Source: JAFIHK01 sp041441455 (GTDB lineage: Bacteria > Bacteroidota > Bacteroidia > Bacteroidales > UBA932). Taken from it: a stretch of 64,000 bases of DNA. The position numbers and the translations under genes were made by a program. Positions 50,808 to 60,417 of this stretch are shown here, piece after piece; the first letter of the stretch is position 1; each line of letters opens with the position of its first letter. The notes under the pieces were generated by a model that saw only the letters and a program-made list of their open reading frames with translations, did not search any database and was not told the origin of the DNA. The stretch lies in contig JASDTB010000059.1 in assembly GCA_041441455.1 (NCBI GenBank), positions 3,538 to 67,537 on the forward strand. The letters run 5' to 3'.

Positions 50808-51680
50808 ATGAAACCTATAGCACCTTCTGAACTTATAATAAATAGCGACGGATCGGTATTTCACCTACACATAAAACCAGAAGAACTGGCAGACGATGTA
50901 ATCCTTGTGGGCGATCCTGGAAGAGTTGAGTTAGTAGCATCTTTCTTTGATTCTACAGAATTTCGTAGAGAATCAAGAGAGTTTGTCACGATCACTGGTC
51001 GATACAACAATAAAAGAATCACTGTATTATCTACCGGAATCGGCACAGATAACATCGATATAGTAGTAAATGAACTAGACGCACTTGCAAATATAGACTT
51101 TGCAACAAGATTGATTAAAGAGGAGAAAAAATCACTAAGACTTCTTCGTTTGGGAACATCTGGAGCTATTCAACCCGACATTCCATTAGGATCTTTCGTC
51201 TTCTCCAATATCTCAATTGGCTTCGATGGTCTTTTGAACTGGTACCAAAGAAGAGACGAAGTCTCTTTACTAGATTATGAGAAATCTTTTGTTGAGAGTA
51301 CAGGTTGGTTAAATGAACTACCTGCTCCATATTTTGTAAGAGCTCATCAATCTTTAGTAGATCTATTTTCTGATTCAACTATTAAAGGAATGACAATGTC
51401 TGCTTCGGGCTTTTATGGTCCGCAAGGAAGAGTTCTACGCCTTCCTCTTGCAATGCCTGATATGGTTTCTCAATTCGAAAAATTCTCATTCAATGGCGAC
51501 CGCATTACAAACTTCGAAATGGAGAGCTCTGCTCTCGCAGGTTTGTCTATTCTTTTAGGCCATAAAGGAGCTACAATTTGTTGTATTATCGCAAACAGAC
51601 ACTTACACGAAAGTCAACCTGACTATAAGCCTTATATTAAAAAGCTTATCGAGATGGCTCTGAATAAGCTTACAAAATAG
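50808..51680 (+). CDS. Nucleoside phosphorylase (uridine phosphorylase family)
   Basis: A 290-residue cytoplasmic enzyme for phosphorolysis of nucleosides. The phosphate-binding start VILVGDPGRVELVASFF, the core STGIGTDNIDIVVNELDA, LGTSGAIQPDIPLGSFVFSN and the ribose-binding NFEMESSALAGLSILLGHKG are those of the PNP/UDP family, nearest to uridine phosphorylases. Base specificity cannot be read with certainty. A SirB1-like gene starts three bases after its stop, so the two form an operon. Confidence 0.93.
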   Translation: MKPIAPSELIINSDGSVFHLHIKPEELADDVILVGDPGRVELVASFFDSTEFRRESREFVTITGRYNNKRITVLSTGIGTDNIDIVVNELDALANIDFATRLIKEEKKSLRLLRLGTSGAIQPDIPLGSFVFSNISIGFDGLLNWYQRRDEVSLLDYEKSFVESTGWLNELPAPYFVRAHQSLVDLFSDSTIKGMTMSASGFYGPQGRVLRLPLAMPDMVSQFEKFSFNGDRITNFEMESSALAGLSILLGHKGATICCIIANRHLHESQPDYKPYIKKLIEMALNKLTK

Positions 51681-51683
51681 AGA

Positions 51684-52538
51684 ATGAAGACCGATGTTGA
51701 ACTGAGCTCACTGATAGCATTGTATGACGATCCAGATCCGGTTGTCAGAGGTGCCGTCATAGGCAGAATGTTGCAAAGAGGAGATGAGATTCTCGAACCT
51801 TTGATGAACTTGTTGTACCAAAGTGAGAACAGCCAAAAAAGAGAGTTCTACACCGAAATCGTCAATTTCCTCAAACAGGAGATTGCAATGGATGATTTCT
51901 CAAAATATTTGACATCACCCGATCCAATTTTAACCGAAGGTCTTTTTCTTGCCAGCAGAGTTATCAATTACGAAATAGATAGAGTAGGATTTGAAGCTAC
52001 AGTAGACGAGATATCGGAGGAGTTGAGGTTTGAGTTGTCTGACGATAAAACAGCTATTGAAAATATCGAAATCTTCAACTACATCTTCTTTCGCAGGCTT
52101 GGATTTAAACACTCCGATCCTATGATTGAAGACGAAAAGTACGCTTTGATAAACTCTGTTCTTGTATTGAAAGAGGGGAATCCAATTGCAATATCTCTTT
52201 TATACTTTATGCTCTGTCGTAAAACAGGTCTCCCTGTATATCCATTATGCTTTCCTGGAGGCTTCGTTCCTGTATATGTGGATAACTACGGAAAGATAAT
52301 CTTTTATCTGAATATCTTTAAATCGGGGGCTATCTTCTTAGAAGATAATCTTAAAGCATTTTTTGGCGAAATAGGGATGATTTATGATCGTTCGAAACTG
52401 AATGTTCGCCAAGACAAAGCGTTGATATCAATTTATTGTGAATTACTGTGTTATATGTATAAGACTCAATCTAATGACGAAAAACTGAAGCTTTCGGAAA
52501 GAATGTTAGAAGTAATTGGAGAGGAGAGGTACTTATGA
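51684..52538 (+). CDS. SirB1-like transglutaminase-core protein
   Basis: A 284-residue protein. The N-terminal 90 residues are HEAT-like helices (LIALYDDPDPVVRGAVIGRM). The rest is the SirB1/Transglut_core2 fold with INSVLVLKEGNPIAISLLYFML, TGLPVYPLCFPGGFVPVY and a C-terminal helical part. The Cys-His-Asp triad of true transglutaminases is not obvious; one Cys lies in LCFPGG, where relatives have the FPGHF motif (here FPGGF). Function is unknown and the protein is probably cytoplasmic. It is the second gene of the phosphorylase operon. A hairpin follows its stop. Confidence 0.85.
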   Translation: MKTDVELSSLIALYDDPDPVVRGAVIGRMLQRGDEILEPLMNLLYQSENSQKREFYTEIVNFLKQEIAMDDFSKYLTSPDPILTEGLFLASRVINYEIDRVGFEATVDEISEELRFELSDDKTAIENIEIFNYIFFRRLGFKHSDPMIEDEKYALINSVLVLKEGNPIAISLLYFMLCRKTGLPVYPLCFPGGFVPVYVDNYGKIIFYLNIFKSGAIFLEDNLKAFFGEIGMIYDRSKLNVRQDKALISIYCELLCYMYKTQSNDEKLKLSERMLEVIGEERYL

Positions 52539-52541
52539 AAA

Positions 52542-52573
52542 ACACCCCTGAAGAGAAACTCTGGCAGGGGTGT
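52542..52573 (-). terminator. GC-rich hairpin with a T-run on the minus strand
   Basis: ACACCCCTG (52542-52550) pairs perfectly with CAGGGGTGT (52565-52573) around a 14-base loop. The T-run (complement of 52538-52541, TTTT) follows only on the minus strand, although no minus-strand gene ends here. It could stop antisense reading from the convergent gene at 53863, or act weakly on the plus strand. The remaining gap to 52635 is A/T-rich with no clear motif. Confidence 0.55.
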
Positions 52574-52634
52574 GAAGTTAAGTCTTAGGTTAAGTAATAA
52601 CTAACATTAAACAAATATAATAAAAAAATTTTGA

Positions 52635-53876
52635 TTGAATACAAATTTTTATATTTCTAAATCACTTTGGTGTAAAAAAAATTCTGTCAACCGCCTGACA
52701 AGAATCAGCGGGAAGATAGCAGGTATATCTATTTCAGTCAGTATCATGGTAATGATACTTGCTATTTTTATATCTGATGGGTTTAAGATGGAGATTAAAG
52801 AGAAGGCTGCTGGTTTTTCTGGAGAGCTGATAATCAATACTCCAGGCTTCGAGATGAACTCAAATCAATACCCAGTTGAGAAAGATCCAAAGTATTTAGA
52901 GAGTATTAAAGATCATCAAAATGTTAAACATGTACAACCATTTGCTTATAGATCGGGGTTATTAAAAAATGGTGAGATAATTCAAGGAGTCGTATTGAAA
53001 GGTATAGACTCTTCTTATGATTGGAGTTTCTTCAACTCAGTGCTATCTGAGGGACGAGTTATTGAATTTAAGGATTCTCTCTCTTCGAAGGAGATTTTGA
53101 TGTCTACCCGATTGGCTACAATGCTAGGATACAAACCTGGCGACAAAGTAGAGATGTATTTTGTTGATAAGACAATTCGTGTAAAGCTATACAAGCTTGT
53201 TGGTCTTTTCGATGCGCAATTAGAAGATGTAGATAAAAGTCTGGTTATTTGCGATCTAAAAGAGGTACAGAGACTGAATTATTGGGACGAAAACCAGGTT
53301 TCGGGGATAGAAATTTTTCTAAATGATTATAAAAAGATTGATGAAACTGCTGTTCAAATAGAGGATTTGATTTTTAAAGCAGACAATAATGAGTCAACAG
53401 TCATTGTATCTAAGATTACCGATCTGTTTCCACATCTTTTTGATTGGTTAAGATTATTAGACTTTAATGTCTTAGTTGTGCTTGTGCTGATGTTAGCAGT
53501 TGCCGGCTTTAATATGGTTTCTGGCTTGTTAATCATGTTATTTGAAAAGATCTCTACAATAGGTCTATTCAAATCACTTGGAATGAGAAATTCAGATATT
53601 CATAAAATTTTTCTGTATAGAGCTGCATCGATTGTCGTTAAAGGGATTCTCTCTGGAACAGCTATAGCGTTTATTCTCGCCTTTGTTCAATGGAAGTTTA
53701 GGTTGATCACCCTCGACCCAGCAAACTACTTTGTAAAGTTTGTACCTATCGATTTTAACTTTTACAAAGTAGCCATTTTGGATCTATCATCATTTATAGT
53801 AATTATGCTAATATTGTTGATTCCTTCTGTTTTTATCTCGAATGTCAGCCCAGAAAAAACACTTAGAGTGAAATAG
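52635..53876 (+). CDS. FtsX-like permease of the lipoprotein-release (LolC/LolE) type
   Basis: A 413-residue inner-membrane ABC permease. The N-terminus (NTNFYISKSLWCKKNSVNRL) and the first helix (ISISVSIMVMILAIFISDGF) are LolE-like. A periplasmic MacB-type domain follows (about 60-260), then three helices in the last 140 residues, where the FtsX signature lies (LLIMLFEKISTIGLFKSLGM). It would work with a LolD-type ATPase not present here. The only in-frame start upstream of the conserved N-terminus is TTG at 52635, since TGA precedes it directly. Its stop overlaps the convergent receptor by 14 bases. Confidence 0.92.
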   Translation: MNTNFYISKSLWCKKNSVNRLTRISGKIAGISISVSIMVMILAIFISDGFKMEIKEKAAGFSGELIINTPGFEMNSNQYPVEKDPKYLESIKDHQNVKHVQPFAYRSGLLKNGEIIQGVVLKGIDSSYDWSFFNSVLSEGRVIEFKDSLSSKEILMSTRLATMLGYKPGDKVEMYFVDKTIRVKLYKLVGLFDAQLEDVDKSLVICDLKEVQRLNYWDENQVSGIEIFLNDYKKIDETAVQIEDLIFKADNNESTVIVSKITDLFPHLFDWLRLLDFNVLVVLVLMLAVAGFNMVSGLLIMLFEKISTIGLFKSLGMRNSDIHKIFLYRAASIVVKGILSGTAIAFILAFVQWKFRLITLDPANYFVKFVPIDFNFYKVAILDLSSFIVIMLILLIPSVFISNVSPEKTLRVK

Positions 53877-56631
53877 GTAATTTTTCCATTTGCTCGTTTC
53901 TCTGTAGTATGTTGTCGGCCTTCTCTCTGAATGCTCCACTTTTACCTCCAATCATAAACTTGTAGGTTAGTGAGAACAATATATGACGGCCAACAATTGA
54001 GCTTCTGCGCTCCTCAATATAAAAATCAGACACTTTCCTATAGATGCTCTTGTTTTGATTCAATATGTCGTTAGCATTTATAGTGAATAAGAGCTTGTTG
54101 CGGATAATATTTCTAGAAATTTTAGCATTCCATAGAGCAATATTTGTATTTCCTCCAACATAACCTGTAAAAAAGTTATAGGAGATATCGGAATTAAAAT
54201 CTACATCTAGAGGAAGTACTGTCCTAAAATAGAGATCGGCAGAGTTTTTCCAAGTTGTATTGAAGATGCCTCTATTAAAGGAGCTCTCTCTACAATCATT
54301 ATTGAAAGATACACCTGCTTGAACAGATGTGTTTACACTTCTATATCCTAAACCAAAGGAGAAGTAGTTGTTAGCTATTTTGGTCTCTCCTTTTTGATTA
54401 TTCACATAAGTTTTCATAGTGCTAAGCTCCGATGTAATACTTCCTTTAATTGTCATTAATTCATTGAATATAGGGTAGTCGAAAACCATATTTGCTTTTG
54501 CTGAATAATCTCCGGATTCATTCATAGGCATAATATATTGAACCCCTTTATCATCAAACCAAGACTTTGAGATAATATTATTGGATATCATATTTAAACT
54601 TCCAGAAATAATTATACCAGATGCATATCCATTATTATTAATTATATTTAATTTTACTGATAAATCATTGATATAGCTTGGTTTTAAATCTGGATTTCCT
54701 AGAGCTAACACCAGTGGATTGCGATTATCTGGCATCGGAATTAAACTGTTGAGATCTGGTGATACATTATATCCTTTATAGGTGACAAATAGTAAGGTTG
54801 ATTCTAAAATTTTTGTTCTAAGGAAAAAATTTGGATTGATACTAAAAAACGATCTATTTATATTACTGTTTTTAAGCGAAGCACCAATATACTCTCCAGA
54901 AATGTTAAATCCACCTTTAAGGATTAGGCCTGATTTAGACTGATTTTTTTCTATAAAAAGACCAATATTTGACTCATAGTTTGTGCTGTTTAAGTCGGCA
55001 CTCATCTCTTGATCTATTATAGAATAATTTCCATTAATATCCTTGTCGTATGTTTTCTTTTGTAATTTGCCAAAATTAAGATTGTTTTTGAATTCAGTTA
55101 CCAGTTTATATTTCTTAAAAATCGGTTCATTATAAGAGAAATCGGCAGAGAATGAATAGTTATTCAAGTTAGAAGTATTTTTTTGGTCCGTAATGTAAGA
55201 GTTGTTCTCTTTGTGGATAGTCTTCTTGGAGTAATTAAATCCGTCTGATTCTCGGTCGTTAACCCTTAGAGAGGTTTTAATACTAAAACTCCGATTGGTT
55301 TTCTTTAATTTTCGGATATAATCATAACTTAAGTCAACGCTCTCTGTCAAATTTTTATCGCTACTCCTTTGCTCTCCATCTATAATTGGAATACCTGTTT
55401 TACCTCCAATAGTTCGATATTGATTATCATTATCACTCATTAGGTTGGAATATGAGGCAGCTGCCTTAAATATTGACATAGATTTTGCAGATGTCTTAGT
55501 GACTTTTGCATCAACATTATGGCTATTTCGAACTTGATTGTTCTTTGTGTTTTGATCAATTATAAATGAGGTATCTTTCAGAGTGTTTAGCTTGTTAATA
55601 TTCGTTTCGTTAGTAATATTATTCCCTGAGAATTTATAAGAGATATCACTTAAAATATTTCCTTTTTTGTTTCTTAAATTTAGATTGGAACCTAAACTGT
55701 AATTTGAGTTTTTTTGAGGAAATGTGGTTGAAAAGGATCTTGATTCATCGTTAACATTTGACCCGTTTCCGATAATTGCGATTTGTTTAAACTTGTCGAA
55801 ATTGGCTACAAATACTTTTGATTTGAATCGATCTTCACTCCCTGCACCAGCAGTTACATTTCCAACCCATCCCTTCATCATATCGTCCCTAATTTTAACA
55901 TCAACAGTTTGTTTTGGATTGTCATCATGACTTCCTAGAAACGCACTTTTTTCAGATTTTTTTTCGAACAACTTAATCTGTTGCATTATTTTAGCCGGTA
56001 GGTTCTTACTTACAAATACAGGATCATTTACAAAGAAAACTCTTCCATTTACAGTAATCTGATCGATTGGCTTTCCATTAACTGTTATTTTTCCATCTCT
56101 ATTGACGCTCCACCCAGGTAATTTTTTGAAAAAATCCTCTAGCATATCGTTATCCGAAACCTTAAATGAGGCCACATTATAGATAAGGGTATCCCCAACT
56201 CTTTTAATTGGAGTTGTCTTATCGGTTAATATTGCAGCATTTAGCTCTCGTGGATTTTCTCTCATTACTACCTTGTTGGGGAATGTCGAATAGAGACTAA
56301 CATTACCTCCATCAACCTTTGCCGCAACTTCTAGATTTGAGATTTTTTTTGAATAATACCCAAGATATTCAAGAATTATACTATACTTGCCCGAAGGGAT
56401 ATTAATAAATTTTACTAGTCCCGAACTATCTGAGATGGAATATGTGTATACCGTTTTCTCATCCTTTACTTTAAAAAGCGAAGCGGTTACAAACTCTAAC
56501 CCTTTGCCTGATAGTGAATCTTTTACTTTAAAAGAGATATCGATTGACTTTTGGGTGTAAATTCTATTTTGCCCAACAGCGGAGCAAAAAAATAATAACG
56601 CTAAAATTGAAAGCAGACTCTTTTGTCTCAT
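53863..56631 (-). CDS. Large outer-membrane beta-barrel protein with carboxypeptidase-like domain (OMP_b-brl family)
   Basis: A 922-residue outer-membrane protein. The signal peptide (SLLSILALLFFCSAVGQ) is followed by a carboxypeptidase-regulatory-like fold (VKDSLSGKGLEFVTASLFKV, about 36-110). A plug-like region follows (GDTLIYNVASFKVSDNDMLE, VNGKPIDQITVNGRVFFVND), and the rest is a long Asn/Ser-rich barrel. This subgroup has a weak plug and no obvious TonB box, so TonB dependence is uncertain. It follows the small secreted gene by three bases and probably works with it. No SusD partner is present. Confidence 0.9.
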   Translation of the reverse strand: MRQKSLLSILALLFFCSAVGQNRIYTQKSIDISFKVKDSLSGKGLEFVTASLFKVKDEKTVYTYSISDSSGLVKFINIPSGKYSIILEYLGYYSKKISNLEVAAKVDGGNVSLYSTFPNKVVMRENPRELNAAILTDKTTPIKRVGDTLIYNVASFKVSDNDMLEDFFKKLPGWSVNRDGKITVNGKPIDQITVNGRVFFVNDPVFVSKNLPAKIMQQIKLFEKKSEKSAFLGSHDDNPKQTVDVKIRDDMMKGWVGNVTAGAGSEDRFKSKVFVANFDKFKQIAIIGNGSNVNDESRSFSTTFPQKNSNYSLGSNLNLRNKKGNILSDISYKFSGNNITNETNINKLNTLKDTSFIIDQNTKNNQVRNSHNVDAKVTKTSAKSMSIFKAAASYSNLMSDNDNQYRTIGGKTGIPIIDGEQRSSDKNLTESVDLSYDYIRKLKKTNRSFSIKTSLRVNDRESDGFNYSKKTIHKENNSYITDQKNTSNLNNYSFSADFSYNEPIFKKYKLVTEFKNNLNFGKLQKKTYDKDINGNYSIIDQEMSADLNSTNYESNIGLFIEKNQSKSGLILKGGFNISGEYIGASLKNSNINRSFFSINPNFFLRTKILESTLLFVTYKGYNVSPDLNSLIPMPDNRNPLVLALGNPDLKPSYINDLSVKLNIINNNGYASGIIISGSLNMISNNIISKSWFDDKGVQYIMPMNESGDYSAKANMVFDYPIFNELMTIKGSITSELSTMKTYVNNQKGETKIANNYFSFGLGYRSVNTSVQAGVSFNNDCRESSFNRGIFNTTWKNSADLYFRTVLPLDVDFNSDISYNFFTGYVGGNTNIALWNAKISRNIIRNKLLFTINANDILNQNKSIYRKVSDFYIEERRSSIVGRHILFSLTYKFMIGGKSGAFREKADNILQRNEQMEKLPISL

Positions 56632-56634
56632 ACA

Positions 56635-57162
56635 CTATTTTTTTGAGGAAGATTTTTGTTTAAGTTTACTTTTATCATAATAGACAGCTGTTGAGAAGTG
56701 TTCAATAAGTAAACTTTCTAATTTTGGGTCATCTAAAATCTCTCTGCGTTGAAATCGATAATAGCGATCGTTTCTCATACCTTCTTTAATTAGTGATGGT
56801 TCATAGCTTTTTTTACGAACTATTTTCTTCTCTTTTTCTATACGCTCGAATATTTCTTGTTCAGAGACACCTATAGCACTAAATGATGTAAGAAGCAGGG
56901 AGTCTTCTTCGGTAAAAGGGTAAACATACATCTCTCCATTTGGGAGTTTGCTCTTCTCCTTTCTTTCGTTAAGGTTAATTTCTTTGTATGTCTCTTCGAT
57001 TAAACTTCGTTCGAGTTTAATGCGAATATCATCTTTGAGCCGATATTTTTTAGCGAATGCGGCAAGCTTTGTTTTAATTTCAGTGGAGTCCTTTCCCCAA
57101 CTTTTTGCAGATGCAAAAAGGGGAACGAGTATTGTAAATAGAAGAATTACAATATTTTTCAT
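56635..57162 (-). CDS. Small secreted protein of unknown function, paired with the outer-membrane barrel
   Basis: A 175-residue protein with a signal peptide (NIVILLFTILVPLFASA) and a charged helical mature part rich in Lys and Glu (KLAAFAKKYRLKDDIRIKLE, IFERIEKEKKIVRKKSYEPS). It ends in a Ser/Lys-rich tail. No family is recognised and no Cys suitable for lipidation is present. It is three bases upstream of the barrel gene, and its own upstream gap (57163-57234) separates it from the lytic transglycosylase gene. The pairing suggests a periplasmic or surface helper of the barrel, by context only. Confidence 0.75.
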   Translation of the reverse strand: MKNIVILLFTILVPLFASAKSWGKDSTEIKTKLAAFAKKYRLKDDIRIKLERSLIEETYKEINLNERKEKSKLPNGEMYVYPFTEEDSLLLTSFSAIGVSEQEIFERIEKEKKIVRKKSYEPSLIKEGMRNDRYYRFQRREILDDPKLESLLIEHFSTAVYYDKSKLKQKSSSKK

Positions 57163-57234
57163 AGCTCGATAGTTGTAAGTTGTTGTAATTCAACTTCAAA
57201 AATCGTGCCTATCTTATTTTCAGGATATTAGCCT

Positions 57235-58296
57235 CTATTTTTTAACTAAACCTTTATACTCTTCGTATCGGTCTAGAACTTGTTCGACAAAACGAATTGT
57301 CTCAACTCCTTTAAATGACCCGAATTTCAGAAGTTCTACAATCTCGTTTTTACGCATTAATGGGATAACGGTTTTGACTTCGTTCCAATTATTATGATCA
57401 ACACCTTTATATTGGGCAAAAGTACGGCAATCTTCGATTCTGCCCTCGCCTGCATTGTAGGATGCCAATACAAATTTCACTCTATTCATAGAGTCTATTC
57501 CATCCTTGGTATACATCTTCTGAAGCCTCTTTAATAGCATACTACCTGCCATAATATTCTGCTCAGGATCGTATACATTCTCGACTTTAAACTGTTTTGC
57601 AGTAGAACTTTTGATTTGCATTAATCCATGAGCTCCTCTAGAAGACTTAGCATCGATAGAAAACTTCGATTCTTGATAGATTAATGCAGCTAGAAGCCTC
57701 CAGTCCCAATCAATCTTAGCAGCATATTTTTTAATGATATGGTCGTATGGTGAAAGGAGTGATGCTTGACGCCCATATGGTGTGGTGAAAGTTCGATACT
57801 TTTTGTAATAATTGTTTATCAGGTGCCCATAGTCCTTAGTTTGGACAAAATGGCCCATCCAATAGTTTAAACTTTGCATCAGTCGATAGTTACTTTTTTT
57901 AACTACCCAGACATCTTCATTGTTGTTTAGTGAGATACTTGAGATAACTTCTGCCTGATACTCCTCTGGAATAACCTCCTTTTTGGAGTCGATAACAATC
58001 ACATCAATACTATCTACCATTAAAGCTCTCCAGATAGTTGTATCGCCACTTCCTGGTCGGACATTTGTATAACATCTCTCTTGTTTCGAGAATTTTTTTA
58101 GAAGATCGAAGTGAAAACCAACTGTGTGACCTCTTTTGAGATACATACCTCCTTCGATATTTACTACACATTCAAGAGTGTCGCCTTCTAAATAGAATAC
58201 GTGTTTTTCGTAATTCTGCATCTCTCGTTCTGCTGCTAAAAAAAAGAGCAGGGTGATGACGGCAAGAATTAGCGCGTATTTATAAATCGGTCGCAT
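57235..58296 (-). CDS. mltF: MltF-like membrane-bound lytic murein transglycosylase
   Basis: A 353-residue envelope enzyme. One N-terminal hydrophobic segment (ALILAVITLLFFLAA) precedes a solute-binding-protein-like domain (about 40-160; VNIEGGMYLKRGHTVGFHFD). The C-terminal SLT domain has LIYQESKFSIDAKSSRGAHGLMQ split as catalytic Glu in YQESKF and the GAHGLMQIKSSTAKQF box, plus ASYNAGEGRIEDCR. This is the MltF layout. It cleaves peptidoglycan to 1,6-anhydro products. Its start lies one base after the stop of the porin gene, so the two are an operon. Confidence 0.92.
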   Translation of the reverse strand: MRPIYKYALILAVITLLFFLAAEREMQNYEKHVFYLEGDTLECVVNIEGGMYLKRGHTVGFHFDLLKKFSKQERCYTNVRPGSGDTTIWRALMVDSIDVIVIDSKKEVIPEEYQAEVISSISLNNNEDVWVVKKSNYRLMQSLNYWMGHFVQTKDYGHLINNYYKKYRTFTTPYGRQASLLSPYDHIIKKYAAKIDWDWRLLAALIYQESKFSIDAKSSRGAHGLMQIKSSTAKQFKVENVYDPEQNIMAGSMLLKRLQKMYTKDGIDSMNRVKFVLASYNAGEGRIEDCRTFAQYKGVDHNNWNEVKTVIPLMRKNEIVELLKFGSFKGVETIRFVEQVLDRYEEYKGLVKK

Positions 58297-58297
58297 A

Positions 58298-60388
58298 TCA
58301 TTTTACGTAGAAAGGCCAATGAATGCCAAATTTTATGGCAGTTTGTGGCCTTATGTAATGGTTTGCCGAGAAATAATCGGATTCCGGCCAACCTTGAACA
58401 CCATTAATGTACTTGACAAAAATGCTTGCTCTTTTCCACTGTAAATTTGCGAATATGTCTATGTAGGGGTTGTTTCCGATTTTTCTCTCTTTCTGAGTTT
58501 GAAAAGCACCCAATGCCGGGTTGTACGAGGGTGCGTAGTACGCTGTATTATATGTTACATCTGCTCCTATCTGCGATCTGAGAACATTTTTAACAATGTT
58601 GAACTCAATGAAGTATCTGAGGTTTGCACTGACAGTAGGCAGGGGGATGACGTCTTGATTAGACGAAGCTTGGAATAGTACTCTATTGTTGAGATGAAGT
58701 ATGCCCAACTTAAAGTTTTTTGAAGCATAAGCGGAAATTACGCTTATTGCCTCTCCGTTTTGACGAACTGTTCCTGTATTATCGTAATAGATTTTATCTG
58801 TAATTAATGAATATCCGAAGAATAGATTGAACTTATAATAAGGAATGTCTAACAATGCCTCAAGTTTTGATTCTGAGGTTTTTGAAAAGGAGTTATTCCA
58901 AACATTATGATTGCCATAATAATAATTATCGAACCAATCTGGACTCTTCATGCTAATGTTTACTTTTCCTGTAAGGTGGATTCCCTCTTTGATTGGATAT
59001 AATGAGAATCTCATCTTTCCATCAATAAAAAAGTCATTGGCGAAGTATCCAGAGATATTGTATCTGCCAACTGCTTCCCATTTCAGGTATTTCTTATATT
59101 CTCCTGATGCTCCAGCATAAAAGTACAAGTTGTTATAAATAGTACTTTCAACTGGTTTTGTAAAGAATTCTGGACGGAAACCATAAACATTCAATATTTG
59201 GTAACCTAGTCCACCATCTAATTTAGAGACAATAGCCTCTTTTGCCCATGGCTGAATTCTGATGAATAGCTTATTTTCAAATGAAGAGACCCTTGTTGAG
59301 TCATTAGATTCTGTAGGGTTTATGTAAAATTTATTGTTGTAAAAATCCCTTGCAGTTTTATCGGACAAAGCGATATTGTCGGTATAGATCCTTTTATATG
59401 TTGAGTATTCGAATGAGTGTCCAAAATATGTGATTGTTCCTTCGCCCTCTGCAATACTATCTCTGGTAAATCGAATAGGAAGTCCGTAAGTATGTGTCAG
59501 GAAGATAGTATTTCTCTTTATAGTGTTCTTAGCAGCATCAAGCACAACAGATAGAGTACGGACATCTAGTGTAGTGTCGAGGATATCTTTATCATTGACC
59601 AAGCCTCCGTTTTCATTTCTTTTGATACCGTTGTAGAGGTATCCTGCGTGCATTACATATCTGTTCCCAATATAGTTTAAGTTGAAAGAGAATGTTCTAT
59701 TATCAGTTGCTTCATTCCTTAAGAGACCCTTTCCTCCGAAGCGTTTGTAAAGCATTTGAAAATTTAAAGAAGGGGAAAGATTTTGTGTATGTAAAAATTT
59801 GACGTTGCTCTCCTCTTTTTCGCGGTTTGCGAATAGTGTTCCAGAGTATGCTAGTTCGGTGTATGGAGTTTTAACATTATAAAAAGGAAGTGTCTCTGGT
59901 GTGTAACTCCATGACAAATAAGGAGAAATTGCTTTGAAATTCCGAAACTCTTCATTGTTGAAATAGTTATGCATCTGTGTTGCAGAGCCAGAAATACCTA
60001 GATATGTAGCGCCAACATCCTTTTTCATGAAGGGATAGTCATGAAAATTGTCATTGTAAGTTGTGTCTGGTGGAAGCATTGTGATAGAATTTAAATATCT
60101 ATCATGTTTCCATAATATCATCCTTTTGTATTTAAGAGAATCGGGAATGAGATATGTCTCAAGAATAAGTGGCTTAAGGTTTCTTATGCTGTCTTTCGCG
60201 TTGCGAATACTATCTTTTATCTGTTTGGGTGTTTTTTTGATTATCACCTGTTTGATAGAGTCAGCAGCCTCTTGTTCGTTTTCGCTATTATTATTTTGAG
60301 CGTATGTATAAGTAAAAGAAAGCATTACGACAATAATTGTCGCAATGCTTCTTAGAAGTTTAGATATGTTTTGTCTCTCTCTTTGCAT
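58298..60388 (-). CDS. Putative porin (Bacteroidetes beta-barrel family)
   Basis: A 696-residue protein. A signal peptide (IATIIVVMLSFTYTYAQ) is followed by a linker rich in Lys, Asp and Arg (KDSIRNAKDSIRN, about 50-75) and a long beta-barrel with aromatic-ending strands. These are typical of the roughly 650-700-residue Bacteroidetes putative porins. I start at MQRERQN. The seven extra upstream codons would overlap the -7 element at 60399-60406. The MltF gene follows after one base. Substrate is unknown. The sugar-uptake operon lies just upstream on the same strand, though the 29-base gap holds a promoter. Confidence 0.87.
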   Translation of the reverse strand: MQRERQNISKLLRSIATIIVVMLSFTYTYAQNNNSENEQEAADSIKQVIIKKTPKQIKDSIRNAKDSIRNLKPLILETYLIPDSLKYKRMILWKHDRYLNSITMLPPDTTYNDNFHDYPFMKKDVGATYLGISGSATQMHNYFNNEEFRNFKAISPYLSWSYTPETLPFYNVKTPYTELAYSGTLFANREKEESNVKFLHTQNLSPSLNFQMLYKRFGGKGLLRNEATDNRTFSFNLNYIGNRYVMHAGYLYNGIKRNENGGLVNDKDILDTTLDVRTLSVVLDAAKNTIKRNTIFLTHTYGLPIRFTRDSIAEGEGTITYFGHSFEYSTYKRIYTDNIALSDKTARDFYNNKFYINPTESNDSTRVSSFENKLFIRIQPWAKEAIVSKLDGGLGYQILNVYGFRPEFFTKPVESTIYNNLYFYAGASGEYKKYLKWEAVGRYNISGYFANDFFIDGKMRFSLYPIKEGIHLTGKVNISMKSPDWFDNYYYGNHNVWNNSFSKTSESKLEALLDIPYYKFNLFFGYSLITDKIYYDNTGTVRQNGEAISVISAYASKNFKLGILHLNNRVLFQASSNQDVIPLPTVSANLRYFIEFNIVKNVLRSQIGADVTYNTAYYAPSYNPALGAFQTQKERKIGNNPYIDIFANLQWKRASIFVKYINGVQGWPESDYFSANHYIRPQTAIKFGIHWPFYVK

Positions 60389-60398
60389 AATTAAAGTG

Positions 60399-60406
60399 CA
60401 AACATA
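60399..60406 (-). promoter_or_regulatory. Possible -7 element of the porin-mltF operon
   Basis: TATGTTTG on the minus strand matches TAnnTTTG, but it lies only about ten bases before the chosen start, giving an unusually short leader. No TTTG is seen at the -33 position. Confidence 0.35.
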
Positions 60407-60417
60407 CAAAAATCGGG

